From contig JAFGGR010000028.1 in assembly GCA_016930475.1 (NCBI GenBank), positions 1 to 11,208 on the forward strand: DNA of 11,208 bases, written 5' to 3'. Positions 1-7,159 of this stretch are shown one piece after another. This DNA comes from Clostridiales bacterium. GTDB taxonomy: Bacteria > Bacillota > Clostridia > Saccharofermentanales > Saccharofermentanaceae. The notes beneath the pieces were generated by a model. That model was not told the DNA's origin and searched no databases. It worked only from the letters and a program-made list of their open reading frames with translations. Made by a program: the position numbers and the translations under genes. Position 1 is the stretch's first letter. Each line of letters opens with the position of its first letter.

Positions 1-19
1 GAATGACCGCTTCGCGTCA

Positions 20-48
20 TTGACAAAAGAAGCATTGCGCGCTAATAT
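20..48 (+). promoter_or_regulatory. Sigma-A-type promoter of the metal-resistance operon
   Basis: TTGACA at 20-25 and TATAAT-like TAATAT at 43-48 are separated by exactly 17 bases, so this is a near-consensus housekeeping promoter. Transcription should begin near base 55. That leaves only about ten bases before the ATG at 65 but about 28 before the ATG at 83, which supports 83 as the real start of the regulator. The -10 box touches the inverted repeats described next, as expected for repression by a metal sensor. Confidence 0.85.
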
Positions 49-82
49 GTGAGTAGGTATTCATATGAAGGAGCACTCATAT
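45..82. promoter_or_regulatory. Candidate operator of the ArsR-type sensor
   Basis: Several overlapping inverted repeats built on ATATG/CATAT lie here. ATATG at 45-49 faces CATAT at 62-66; TTCATATGAA at 60-69 is a perfect 10-base palindrome; ATATGA at 63-68 faces TCATAT at 77-82. AT-rich ATA...TAT dyads overlapping the -10 to start-codon region are typical of SmtB/CadC/CzrA operators. The site overlaps the ribosome binding site AAGGAG (68-73), so bound protein would block transcription. Which dyad is bound is inference. Confidence 0.55.
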
Positions 83-427
83 ATGGTAAATCGCAAACAC
101 GATCACGAAAACAGCCTTTCGGCTGTCCGAGGCGCAATGCCGTCGGAGGAGGATTTGAGCAATCTCGGAGATCTGTTCAAGGTTTTCGGGGACACCACGC
201 GAGTCAAGATCCTCTGCGCGCTTTCCGAATCCGAACTGTGCGTCTGTGCGATTGCCGAACTTCTCGGAATGACGCAGTCGGCGATCTCTCATCAGCTGAA
301 GGTCTTGAAGGACGCAAGGCTCGTCGGGAATCGGCGGGAAGGCAAAACCGTCGTATATTTCCTGTCCGATGATCATGTGCGCACGATCATTGCTCAGGGA
401 TTAGAACACATTACGGAGAAACGGTGA
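83..427 (+). CDS. ArsR/SmtB/CadC-family metal-sensing repressor
   Basis: A 114-residue winged-helix repressor that would bind its own promoter and release it when heavy-metal ions bind. The helix-turn-helix spans about residues 51-77, with recognition helix MTQSAISHQLKVLK. Two metal sites of the family are visible. The alpha-3 Cys pair is C53-V-C55, in the ELCVC context known from CadC and ArsR. The alpha-5 site is D96-x-H98, H109 and E112, with the spacing D-x-H-x10-H-x2-E seen in CadC. The N-terminus has HDH (6-8) but no Cys, unlike CadC. The start at 83 is chosen because AAGGAG at 68-73 sits nine bases upstream; an in-frame ATG at 65 has no ribosome binding site and almost no leader. It is the first gene of an operon with the P-type ATPase. 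The family is certain; Zn, Cd or Pb as inducer is inferred. Confidence 0.93.
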   Translation: MVNRKHDHENSLSAVRGAMPSEEDLSNLGDLFKVFGDTTRVKILCALSESELCVCAIAELLGMTQSAISHQLKVLKDARLVGNRREGKTVVYFLSDDHVRTIIAQGLEHITEKR

Positions 428-460
428 TGGAATTATAGGCCTCGTGCTTTTCGATGAGGT

Positions 461-489
461 TGCGGCAAAAGCGGCGAAAGCCTGCCGCA
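461..489 (+). other. Stem-loop with GAAA tetraloop between sensor and ATPase genes
   Basis: TGCGGCA (461-467) is the exact reverse complement of TGCCGCA (483-489). Inside, GGC (473-475) pairs with GCC (480-482) around a GAAA loop (476-479), leaving AAAGC (468-472) as an internal bulge. The result is a ten-pair hairpin with a stable GNRA cap. No T-run follows, so it is not an intrinsic terminator. It lies 42 bases before the ATPase start and could stabilise or process the mRNA or tune expression; the role is unknown. Confidence 0.45.
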
Positions 490-531
490 GAATCGAGCCG
501 GAATGCCGGATCATACAATAAGGAGACAACG

Positions 532-2373
532 ATGTCGGCAAAGCAGAAGAAATTATTGATTCGGATCAGTGCGGCGATCGCGATATTTGTTCCGGCGCTG
601 TTTCTTCCGATCGACGGATGGCAGCGGCTCGTCGCGTTTCTTTTCGCGTATCTTGTCGCCGGCTATGACGTGCTGTTCGCGGCGGCGCGGAAACTCATTC
701 GCGGGCGGTTCCTCGACGAGCACTTTCTGATGACCGTGGCGACCGTCGGAGCGATCGCGATCGGCGAGTACCCGGAAGGCGTCGCGGTGATGCTTTTCTA
801 TCAGGTCGGGGAGCTTTTGCAGAGCGTCGCGGTCGGAAGAAGTCGCAGGTCGATCGCCGCACTGATGGATATTCGTCCGGAGCGGGCCGTCGTCATCCGG
901 GACGGGGCGGAACTGGACGTGTCCCCGGACGAGGTGCGGATCGGGGAGACGATCGTCGTTCGGCCGGGGGAGAAAATCCCGCTCGACGGTGTGATCACGG
1001 AAGGCGCGACGACGGTAAATGCCGCCGCGCTGACCGGCGAATCTCTTCCGGAGGATAAAGGCGTAAGCGATTCGGTGTTGAGCGGTACGGTAAACCTGAG
1101 CGGCGTGATCCGCGTCGAGGTCAAAACGGCGTACGAGAACAGCACCGTTTCCAAGATCCTTGAGTTGGTCGAAAATGCCGCGGGCAAAAAAGCACGGACC
1201 GAGCGATTCATCACGCGTTTTGCCCGATACTATACGCCCGTTGTGGTCGTTGCGGCGATCCTTTTGGCGACACTGCCGCCGATCATCCTGTCTCAGAATT
1301 TCAGCGACTGGATCTATCGCGCGCTCGTCTTTCTGGTCGTCTCCTGTCCTTGCGCGCTGGTGATCTCGGTGCCGCTGTCGTTTTTCGGCGGGATCGGCGG
1401 GGCTTCCCGAAAAGGAATCCTCATCAAGGGCGCCACCGATCTGGAGACCCTTTCCAAAGCGGGGTGGGTCGCGTTCGACAAGACCGGCACACTGACGAAG
1501 GGGACCTTTTCGGTCACGGCGGTCCATCCGCAGAAAATCACCCAAGCCGAACTTCTCGATATCGCCGCGGCGGCCGAGAGTTACTCGAGTCACCCGCTTG
1601 CGGGTGCCATCGTCCGCGCGCACGGAAGTCATATCGAAAAGAACCGGATCACGGATGTTGCGGAGCTCGCCGGTCTCGGCGTCCGGGCCCGGATCGACGA
1701 TCGGGTCGTCCATGTCGGAAACGCAGCGCTGATGGAGCAAATCACCGTTTGCCCGCGCGACTGTCACCGGCACGGATCTATCGTGCACATCGCGATCGAA
1801 AACGAATACATGGGACACATCGTTATCTCCGACGAGGTCAAGCCGGATGCCAAGGAGTCCCTGGACTCGCTTCGCGCTATCGGGATCTCCCGTATCGTCA
1901 TGCTGACCGGAGACAGTCACGAAGTCGGTCAGGCCGTCGGTCGCGCATTGGGGGTCGATGAGACCTGCGCGGAACTCCTGCCGGACCATAAAGTCGCCGA
2001 GGTGGAGCGTCTCCTTCAAGAGAAGCCGCAAAACAGATCCCTCGTCTTTGTCGGCGATGGGATCAATGACGCGCCGGTGCTTTCACGAGCGGATGTCGGA
2101 GTCGCGATGGGAGCACTCGGAAGTGACGCGGCGATCGAGGCGGCCGATGTCGTGATCACGGATGATCAACTCGGAAAAATTGCCCGAGCGATCCGGATCG
2201 CCCGCAGAACGATGCGGATCGTTCGTGAGAACATCGCATTCGCGCTTGCGATCAAGTTCGCATTCCTCGCGCTCGGCGCCTTCGGGATCACGACGATGTG
2301 GCTCGCGGTTTTTGCGGATGTCGGCGTGACGGTGCTCGCGGTCCTCAATTCAATGAGGACGCTGAAAGGGTGA
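532..2373 (+). CDS. cadA: P1B-type Zn2+/Cd2+/Pb2+ efflux ATPase
   Basis: A 613-residue membrane pump that would use ATP to expel divalent soft metals from the cytoplasm. Visible motifs in order: actuator TGES (168-171), the metal-transport motif CPC (272-274) followed by ALVIS, phosphorylation site DKTGT with D316, the P1B signature HP (H354-P355), and hinge GDGINDAP (508-515). K575 and D596-x-G in the last two membrane segments are the residues that mark the Zn/Cd/Pb (P1B-2) subgroup. The start at 532 has AAGGAG at 520-525; the open frame continues upstream to 454 without a ribosome binding site. With that start the protein begins almost at the first membrane helix and lacks the N-terminal HMA (CxxC) metal-binding domain usual in CadA and ZntA. 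It follows the ArsR-type gene, 104 bases away and with no terminator, so the two are probably co-transcribed and metal-induced. The symbol is given by family; the exact metal is not proven. Confidence 0.95.
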   Translation: MSAKQKKLLIRISAAIAIFVPALFLPIDGWQRLVAFLFAYLVAGYDVLFAAARKLIRGRFLDEHFLMTVATVGAIAIGEYPEGVAVMLFYQVGELLQSVAVGRSRRSIAALMDIRPERAVVIRDGAELDVSPDEVRIGETIVVRPGEKIPLDGVITEGATTVNAAALTGESLPEDKGVSDSVLSGTVNLSGVIRVEVKTAYENSTVSKILELVENAAGKKARTERFITRFARYYTPVVVVAAILLATLPPIILSQNFSDWIYRALVFLVVSCPCALVISVPLSFFGGIGGASRKGILIKGATDLETLSKAGWVAFDKTGTLTKGTFSVTAVHPQKITQAELLDIAAAAESYSSHPLAGAIVRAHGSHIEKNRITDVAELAGLGVRARIDDRVVHVGNAALMEQITVCPRDCHRHGSIVHIAIENEYMGHIVISDEVKPDAKESLDSLRAIGISRIVMLTGDSHEVGQAVGRALGVDETCAELLPDHKVAEVERLLQEKPQNRSLVFVGDGINDAPVLSRADVGVAMGALGSDAAIEAADVVITDDQLGKIARAIRIARRTMRIVRENIAFALAIKFAFLALGAFGITTMWLAVFADVGVTVLAVLNSMRTLKG

Positions 2374-2406
2374 CACCGGATCCCCGTAGACGCGAAGTTT
2401 TCCGAA

Positions 2407-4257
2407 TCAAATTCCAAACAGATCAAGCAGTTTTTGCCAGAAAGTCGAAGGGGCGGGTGCCGTTGTTTGTTCATCGGCCGGTTCGCTCATCGTGACGGGT
2501 GCCGTTTTCATAATGAACTGAACAAAAGTGACTCGGGTGTTTTTACTCGAAGCGAACGAGACGGGCACGAAGTCGGAACGGTCGTAATACTGAGTCAGCT
2601 CTTCTATTTCATCGACCAGTAGATCCGGCAGATCGGCGAGCTCCCGGTCCAGAGTATCGGTGCCGTCCGCAAGCTCCTCCGCCCCGTCACGGAGCGAGCT
2701 AGTCCCATTAGCAAAGGATCGGATGCCGGTGTGGATCTCGGCGTATCCGTCAGACAGCCCCTGAACTCCGTCGGTATAGTCACCGAGGCCGGTATGAAAC
2801 TGATCGTATGAAGTGCTCAGAAGAGAAATGCCGTCGCTCAGCGAGGCAAGAGTGTCTGTTATATTGAGATCCTGCAAACTTTCCTCGATGGAATCGGCCA
2901 TGCCCGAAAGGGTCACGGAGATCGTATCGACCGAGGCGGAGAGAGAATCCAGACCGCCGCAAACCGAAAGAAAAGCGTCGCGGGTTTCGGCATAGGTACC
3001 CCGAACGGTCACGGCCGCCGCATAATATGCCATTAATTGATCGAGCGATGCGGTCAACTCCGCATTTCCGGCTACGGCTCCATACAATGCGGTGGCGTCC
3101 ACATCTGCTTCGGGAATTGTGGCAATTGCCGCGTCGAGCATCGGAAATGCGGTGTTATAACCGTCGGACAGATCGCTTATTCCCGACGAGACTTCATCCA
3201 AGCCGGCGGCAAGCTGACGCAAAGCGCCGGGAAGCTCGGCCAGATCCGACAGATCATACGCGTCGTCGCCTCCGGACTCCAGCCCAGCGGAGATTTCGGT
3301 AAGGGATGCTTTGATCTGAGCGGATGCGTCAAGCAGATTCCCGGATTCTTCGAGAAGCGCCGACAGCCCGTCCGAATAGTCGGATGAACCGGCAGTCAGT
3401 TTGCGAGCGCCCGCCGAAGATGCGGAAAGCCCGTCTGCCAGAAGACGCATGCCTTCATTGAGGTCGGCGATCGCGTCCGTCAAAAGAGTTAAGTCGTCAT
3501 TTATGCCGTCGGTATCGGGAATGTCGACGTCCATGGATAAGGGCACTCCGGCAAACTCGATGCCACTCATAGAAAAATTCCGGACATTGGCCGTTACCGA
3601 AAGAACGGCATCATTACCGGGCAATACGGTATGAGAGATCAGGGTGTGATTGCCCGCACGGGCCGGTGTCGCTCCTTCGGAGAAGATGTCCGAGCAAATG
3701 TCTTCGTCGAAAGACATAGAGACTTGGAGTGCGTAGTTTTCGAAAAAAACGGCGTTTACGGCATCGTTTGCCGTCACGGAAACGATGATCTCGAGTGCGC
3801 CGGTCTTACCGGCAATGTCCGCCGCGGCCCGCTCATTTCCGTCCAATCGATACACGACAGAGATGTTCCAGGGCAGTTCTTTGGATTCCGCCGTTCCCTG
3901 ATAAACGAATCGGTCGGCGGTGCTGTCGACGGTGATCCGATCGTCGTTTTGTGTCAAGGGTTCCGACGAGGTCATGTTGACAATTTTGGTGTAGCGGCCG
4001 TAATCAACGATCGAACCGCCCGAAAAGCGATTGACCACGTACACGTTTCGTACGCTTCCGTCCGCCGCCAATATTCCGTAGACGATCTCTTCTTTGGGGG
4101 AGGATGATTCCGGAGGTGCATCCGTACGCGAAGAGACTTCCGCGCGCGTGCCCGCGGGGGAGAATGATTCCGGGGGAGTGTCTGTTGCAAAGACCGGTAT
4201 GCTCCAGGTCAGCGTTACCGCGACCGCCAGCAAAACGGACAGTATTTTCTTATTCAT
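2407..4257 (-). CDS. Secreted xxxLxxG heptad-repeat protein, MMPL partner (YhgE/Pip-like)
   Basis: A 616-residue exported protein. A signal peptide is clear (MNKKILSVLL, hydrophobic core, cleavage likely after VFA at 22-24). A low-complexity Thr/Pro/Ser linker runs to about residue 54, then a domain starting EEIVYGILAADGSV extends to about 245. From about 255 to 545 there are long helices with repeated Leu-x-x-Gly steps (LNEG, LLADG, LSDG, YTDG, LRDG), the TIGR03057-type xxxLxxG pattern. The C-terminus ends in an amphipathic FWQKLLDLFGI, with no convincing transmembrane helix. The start at 4257 has AGGAGG upstream and overlaps the end of the exporter gene by eight bases (ATGAATAA), indicating translational coupling. 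Proteins of this kind commonly sit beside MMPL exporters in Firmicutes (recalled, not searched); I infer it forms a periplasm-like or wall-side helical partner. The substrate is unknown. Confidence 0.8.
   Translation of the reverse strand: MNKKILSVLLAVAVTLTWSIPVFATDTPPESFSPAGTRAEVSSRTDAPPESSSPKEEIVYGILAADGSVRNVYVVNRFSGGSIVDYGRYTKIVNMTSSEPLTQNDDRITVDSTADRFVYQGTAESKELPWNISVVYRLDGNERAAADIAGKTGALEIIVSVTANDAVNAVFFENYALQVSMSFDEDICSDIFSEGATPARAGNHTLISHTVLPGNDAVLSVTANVRNFSMSGIEFAGVPLSMDVDIPDTDGINDDLTLLTDAIADLNEGMRLLADGLSASSAGARKLTAGSSDYSDGLSALLEESGNLLDASAQIKASLTEISAGLESGGDDAYDLSDLAELPGALRQLAAGLDEVSSGISDLSDGYNTAFPMLDAAIATIPEADVDATALYGAVAGNAELTASLDQLMAYYAAAVTVRGTYAETRDAFLSVCGGLDSLSASVDTISVTLSGMADSIEESLQDLNITDTLASLSDGISLLSTSYDQFHTGLGDYTDGVQGLSDGYAEIHTGIRSFANGTSSLRDGAEELADGTDTLDRELADLPDLLVDEIEELTQYYDRSDFVPVSFASSKNTRVTFVQFIMKTAPVTMSEPADEQTTAPAPSTFWQKLLDLFGI
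4096..4176. repeat. 60-base-period direct repeat inside the heptad-repeat protein gene
   Basis: The 21-base blocks at 4096-4116 and 4156-4176 match at 19 of 21 positions, exactly 60 bases apart. They encode PPESFSP and PPESSSP in the linker just after the signal peptide; the wider protein repeat is TDTPPESFSP / TDAPPESSSP with a 20-residue period. This looks like a tandem duplication that lengthened the linker. Confidence 0.7.
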
Positions 4258-6352
4258 GATCGTCGGCCTCCTTTTTTGGGGCAGAAAGCGCACTTCGACG
4301 AAAGAAGCCGCTTTTCAATGTTGTTTTTCGAATAAATGAGTCAAAGAGCACCAAGAGCGCCGGTAAGACACATACCACCATAACGAAAGAGAGGATGGTA
4401 CCGCGTCCGAGCAGTACGCCCAGTTCGGCAATGATCGGGTTTCCGGAGGTGCCCGCCAGGGCAAATCCGGCGGATGCGAGAATACCGGCCGACACCAGGA
4501 TCGCCGCCAGATTTTCGGACAGCGCCTTGAGCATCGCTTCCTTTTTCGGAAGCATTTGCCGGTCTGCGAGGTATCGGTGTGTAAGAAATATGGCGTAATC
4601 CACGGTCGCTCCGAGCTGAACGGTGCTGATGATCAGATATCCGATAAAGTTCAGCGGACGATCGCTAAAGTACGGGATCGCCAGATTGATCCAGATGGCG
4701 GACTGAATGGAGAAAACCAGAAAAACGGGAATGCTCAGTGAGCGGAACGTCAGGAGCAGAATGATAAAAATGCCGACGATAGCGACGAGACCGACAATAC
4801 GCGTGTCGATTTCCACCACACTCTTCATATCGGACAGCGTCGCGCTCTGACCGATGAGGTAAGAAGTATCGTAATACCGTCCGGCAATATCCCGGACGGA
4901 TCGCACGGTCGTGAAGGTCTGCTCTCCCTCATCCGGATTGTCGGTGTACATGATGATGCGTGAATACTCCGCGGAGTAAAAATTCTGTCTGACCTCCTGC
5001 GGTAAATACTGCACGGGAATTTCGGAACCCACGGCCGTCACATAGGATACCACGTCGGTCACATGGGGAACGGAAGAAAGTTCCGCGCACAGTTCCGTTT
5101 CCTTCCCGGTACTTTCGATCGGGACCAGAAGCACCAAAATGTTTTCTTTACCGAATTCGGCATCGATTCGGGCCGCATCCCTGCCGGAGCGAGAGGTTTC
5201 CGACACCGTGCCCGTCCCGTACATGAAACCGGTGTTCGACTGAGCCAAAAAACACGGGATGACCACGATCAGAGCCAGTATCAGAAAACCCAACCGAGCC
5301 TTCATTACCCCGCGTCCGATCTTGAGAAAACCGGGGACAAAGCTCCGATGTCGGGTCTTGTCGATCAGTTTATAACTGATCAGTGTCAAGGCAGGCAGAA
5401 AAATCATCACGGAGAGGAAACTGAGGATAACACCCTTGACCAGATTGATGCCTAAGTCGGAACCGATGCCGAAGCGCATAAATAGTAAAGCCGAAAAGCC
5501 GATAACGGTCGTCGCCGCACTGGCGGCCACCGTGGGCAGAGCCCGGCGAATCGCAAGACGCATCGCATCGCGCGGCGTATGCGAGCCGCGATACTCATCG
5601 AAACTGTGCAGTAAGAAAATGGCGTAATCCAGGGAGACGGCAAGTTGAAGGATCGGACTTACCGTCTGAGTGATAAAGGATATTTCCCCCAGAAAGATAT
5701 TGGTGCCCATGTTTATGACCACCGCAACACCGATCGTAAACAGGAACAAAAGGGGCTCCAACCACGATCGGGTCGACAGAATGAGAATAATGAGGATGAT
5801 CGGAACCAAAATGAGAAGTGCGGTGATCACCTCGGATACCGCCATTTCCTGGACCGTGGCCGCATCGACGGCCCTGCCCGCTACCGAGGCATTCTCGCCG
5901 AGCAGTGCGTGCAGTTGATCCACCGCTTCCGTCTCCGCCCCGTTTTCGATGGAGATACTGAACAGGGCGTGGCCATTCTTGTAATAGTTGTCGACGATAT
6001 TTGGATCCAGATATTCAAGCGGCGTGGAGATGATCGTATCCCGTCCGAACACGTCGTCCAGCCAGCGGACCGAAAGAATACCGGGCACCGAAGCGATGGC
6101 GTCCTTGTGTTCCAGCGCCTGTTGTACTGTGACGTCGTTCAGCATCACGCGCGCATTGCCCATATCACTGCCGAATTGCGTTTCCATCACCGAGATCGCC
6201 TCGGTGGACGGCGAGTCCTTCGGAAGATAATCCGCCATATCGTAATTGACGGAGACCAGAGCGGTCAAAAGAACGCTCAGTCCCGCAGCGATCAGAAAAA
6301 CGGTCACCAACGTTTTTCGATAATTGGTCACCCATTTCGAAAATCGAATCAA
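4250..6352 (-). CDS. MMPL/RND-family exporter
   Basis: A 700-residue proton-driven exporter of the MMPL branch of the RND superfamily. It has the duplicated layout: a first membrane helix (about 13-33), an extracytoplasmic domain (34-170), a helix bundle (171-325), then a repeat of the plan (helix about 353-370, outer domain to 510, bundle 518-672). The Asp-Tyr pair used for proton relay in MmpL proteins is present in both halves: D242-Y243 (LDYAIFL) and D585-Y586 (VDYAIFL). The start codon is TTG at 6352-6350, seven bases after GGAGG (6360-6364); no suitable ATG is in frame there. The gene overlaps the next by eight bases, and a TetR regulator is divergent, so the operon is probably repressed by that TetR. 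The substrate (lipid, drug or peptide) cannot be told from sequence. Confidence 0.92.
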   Translation of the reverse strand: MIRFSKWVTNYRKTLVTVFLIAAGLSVLLTALVSVNYDMADYLPKDSPSTEAISVMETQFGSDMGNARVMLNDVTVQQALEHKDAIASVPGILSVRWLDDVFGRDTIISTPLEYLDPNIVDNYYKNGHALFSISIENGAETEAVDQLHALLGENASVAGRAVDAATVQEMAVSEVITALLILVPIILIILILSTRSWLEPLLFLFTIGVAVVINMGTNIFLGEISFITQTVSPILQLAVSLDYAIFLLHSFDEYRGSHTPRDAMRLAIRRALPTVAASAATTVIGFSALLFMRFGIGSDLGINLVKGVILSFLSVMIFLPALTLISYKLIDKTRHRSFVPGFLKIGRGVMKARLGFLILALIVVIPCFLAQSNTGFMYGTGTVSETSRSGRDAARIDAEFGKENILVLLVPIESTGKETELCAELSSVPHVTDVVSYVTAVGSEIPVQYLPQEVRQNFYSAEYSRIIMYTDNPDEGEQTFTTVRSVRDIAGRYYDTSYLIGQSATLSDMKSVVEIDTRIVGLVAIVGIFIILLLTFRSLSIPVFLVFSIQSAIWINLAIPYFSDRPLNFIGYLIISTVQLGATVDYAIFLTHRYLADRQMLPKKEAMLKALSENLAAILVSAGILASAGFALAGTSGNPIIAELGVLLGRGTILSFVMVVCVLPALLVLFDSFIRKTTLKSGFFRRSALSAPKKEADDHE

Positions 6353-6375
6353 ATGTAAACCTCCGATGATTCACA

Positions 6376-6403
6376 CGCACGATCGAAAAAATCCGAACGT
6401 GCG
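6376..6403. other. 28-base imperfect palindrome in the exporter leader
   Basis: CGCACGATCG (6376-6385) and CGAACGTGCG (6394-6403) are inverted copies with one mismatch, separated by AAAAAATC. It lies 12 bases before the exporter's ribosome binding site, inside the predicted 5' leader of the minus-strand mRNA. It may be a regulator binding site or an mRNA hairpin; no T-run follows on the minus strand. Confidence 0.45.
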
Positions 6404-6423
6404 CAAAAATATTAAACGTTGTA

Positions 6424-6452
6424 TTGATAATTGTTCTCAAGTCCAGTATAAT
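6424..6452 (+). promoter_or_regulatory. Promoter of the tetR gene
   Basis: TTGATA at 6424-6429 and TATAAT at 6447-6452 are separated by 17 bases, a near-consensus promoter. It predicts a start near 6459 and a leader of about 105 bases containing the palindrome at 6507-6528, so a protein bound there could block elongation or the opposite promoter. Confidence 0.7.
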
Positions 6453-6473
6453 AACAACGTGTATAGAAAACAA
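6445..6473 (-). promoter_or_regulatory. Possible promoter of the exporter operon
   Basis: On the minus strand TTGTTT (6473-6468) and TATACT (6450-6445) are 17 bases apart. The -10 box matches five of six consensus bases, the -35 box only three. Its -10 overlaps the -10 of the tetR promoter on the other strand, so the two promoters would compete. A weaker alternative is TTGAGA / TTTAAT nearer the gene. Confidence 0.35.
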
Positions 6474-6506
6474 CAAACACATAATTAGTATATGTCGGGT
6501 TACAAA

Positions 6507-6528
6507 CATACACGCTGTATCGTGTTTG
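6507..6528. promoter_or_regulatory. Candidate TetR operator in the divergent region
   Basis: CATACACG (6507-6514) and CGTGTTTG (6521-6528) form a 22-base inverted repeat with seven of eight matching pairs around a six-base centre. Further copies of the half-site occur nearby: CGTGTAT at 6458-6464 and CAAACAC at 6474-6480. Size, symmetry and position between divergent genes suit a TetR-family operator. Binding by the adjacent regulator is inference. Confidence 0.5.
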
Positions 6529-6564
6529 GCAAACAACATATTCGAATAAAATGGGGGTGGAACA

Positions 6565-7140
6565 ATGAGGGGTAAAAAGGGAGACAGAAGAGTTCGGTAC
6601 ACGAAGATGGTGCTGAAGGACAGCTTCATCGGACTGCTCGAAAAGAAGGATATTTCCCAAATTACCATCAAGGAATTGTGTGAGGACGCCGATGTCAACC
6701 GGGCGACCTTCTACGCGCATTATGCCGACACCTATGATTTAATGAAAAAGATCCAGGACGAACTTCTCGAAAACGTTGAAGAGCACCTGAAGGGGTACAC
6801 ACAGCAGGACATTTCGGTGATCCCGGTGGATATGGTGGAGCGAATATTTATCTATATCAAGGAAAACGCGCGTATTTGCAAACTCCTTCTGAGCGAGCGC
6901 GGCGATTTGAACTTTCAGAAACGCGTGCTGACACTGGCATACGAGAAAAATATCAGCGAGTTGACAAAGAGCGGCGCAATACAAAAAGACGACGCCGAGT
7001 ACATATACGCCTTCACGTTGACCGGCTGTGTCGGCGCGATCCAGAAATGGCTGAATGACGACCTGAAGAAATCGCCGCGATTCATGGCGGAGATGATCGT
7101 GACCCTCACTACCGGCCTTCCGGATCTGATGGGGAGCTGA
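6565..7140 (+). CDS. TetR/AcrR-family transcriptional regulator
   Basis: A 191-residue regulator. The N-terminal helix-turn-helix lies at about residues 33-53, reading ITIKELCEDADVNRATFYAHY apart from its ends; the RATFYxHY ending is the hallmark of TetR recognition helices. Residues 60-185 form the helical ligand-binding and dimer domain; by memory this C-terminal type resembles the group near TetR_C/DhaS-like regulators that often accompany YhgE- and MMPL-type genes. The start has GGGGGTGG four bases upstream. It is divergent from the MMPL operon and 212 bases from it, so the natural targets are that operon and itself. The ligand is unknown. The stop codon lies within the stem of the hairpin at 7133-7157. 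Confidence 0.92.
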   Translation: MRGKKGDRRVRYTKMVLKDSFIGLLEKKDISQITIKELCEDADVNRATFYAHYADTYDLMKKIQDELLENVEEHLKGYTQQDISVIPVDMVERIFIYIKENARICKLLLSERGDLNFQKRVLTLAYEKNISELTKSGAIQKDDAEYIYAFTLTGCVGAIQKWLNDDLKKSPRFMAEMIVTLTTGLPDLMGS

Positions 7141-7157
7141 TCCTTTCGGATCGCTCC
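7133..7157. terminator. Hairpin between convergent tetR and DUF3795 genes
   Basis: GGAGC-T-GATCC (7133-7143) pairs with GGATCGCTCC (7148-7157) around TTTC: ten pairs with one bulged T. It ends three bases from the stop of the minus-strand gene and includes the tetR stop codon. No T-run follows on either strand, so intrinsic termination would be weak; it may act as a shared 3' end structure. Confidence 0.35.
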
Positions 7158-7159
7158 GG

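Noticed and set aside
65..427. Earlier ATG for the metal sensor
   Set aside because: It lies about ten bases after the predicted transcription start and has no ribosome binding site, whereas the ATG at 83 has AAGGAG at proper spacing.
454..531. Upstream extension of the ATPase frame
   Set aside because: No ribosome binding site precedes 454, the region forms a hairpin and the 26 residues are Arg-rich without a metal motif; the ATG at 532 has AAGGAG.
553..2031. Long minus-strand open frame of 492 codons opposite the ATPase gene
   Set aside because: It is an artefact of GC-rich codons: the product is rich in Arg/Asp/Gly without domains, and the plus-strand gene carries every P-type ATPase motif.
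5645..6358. Plus-strand open frame of 237 codons opposite the exporter gene
   Set aside because: No ribosome binding site or recognisable domain; the product is low-complexity and charged, and the opposite frame is a clear MMPL protein.
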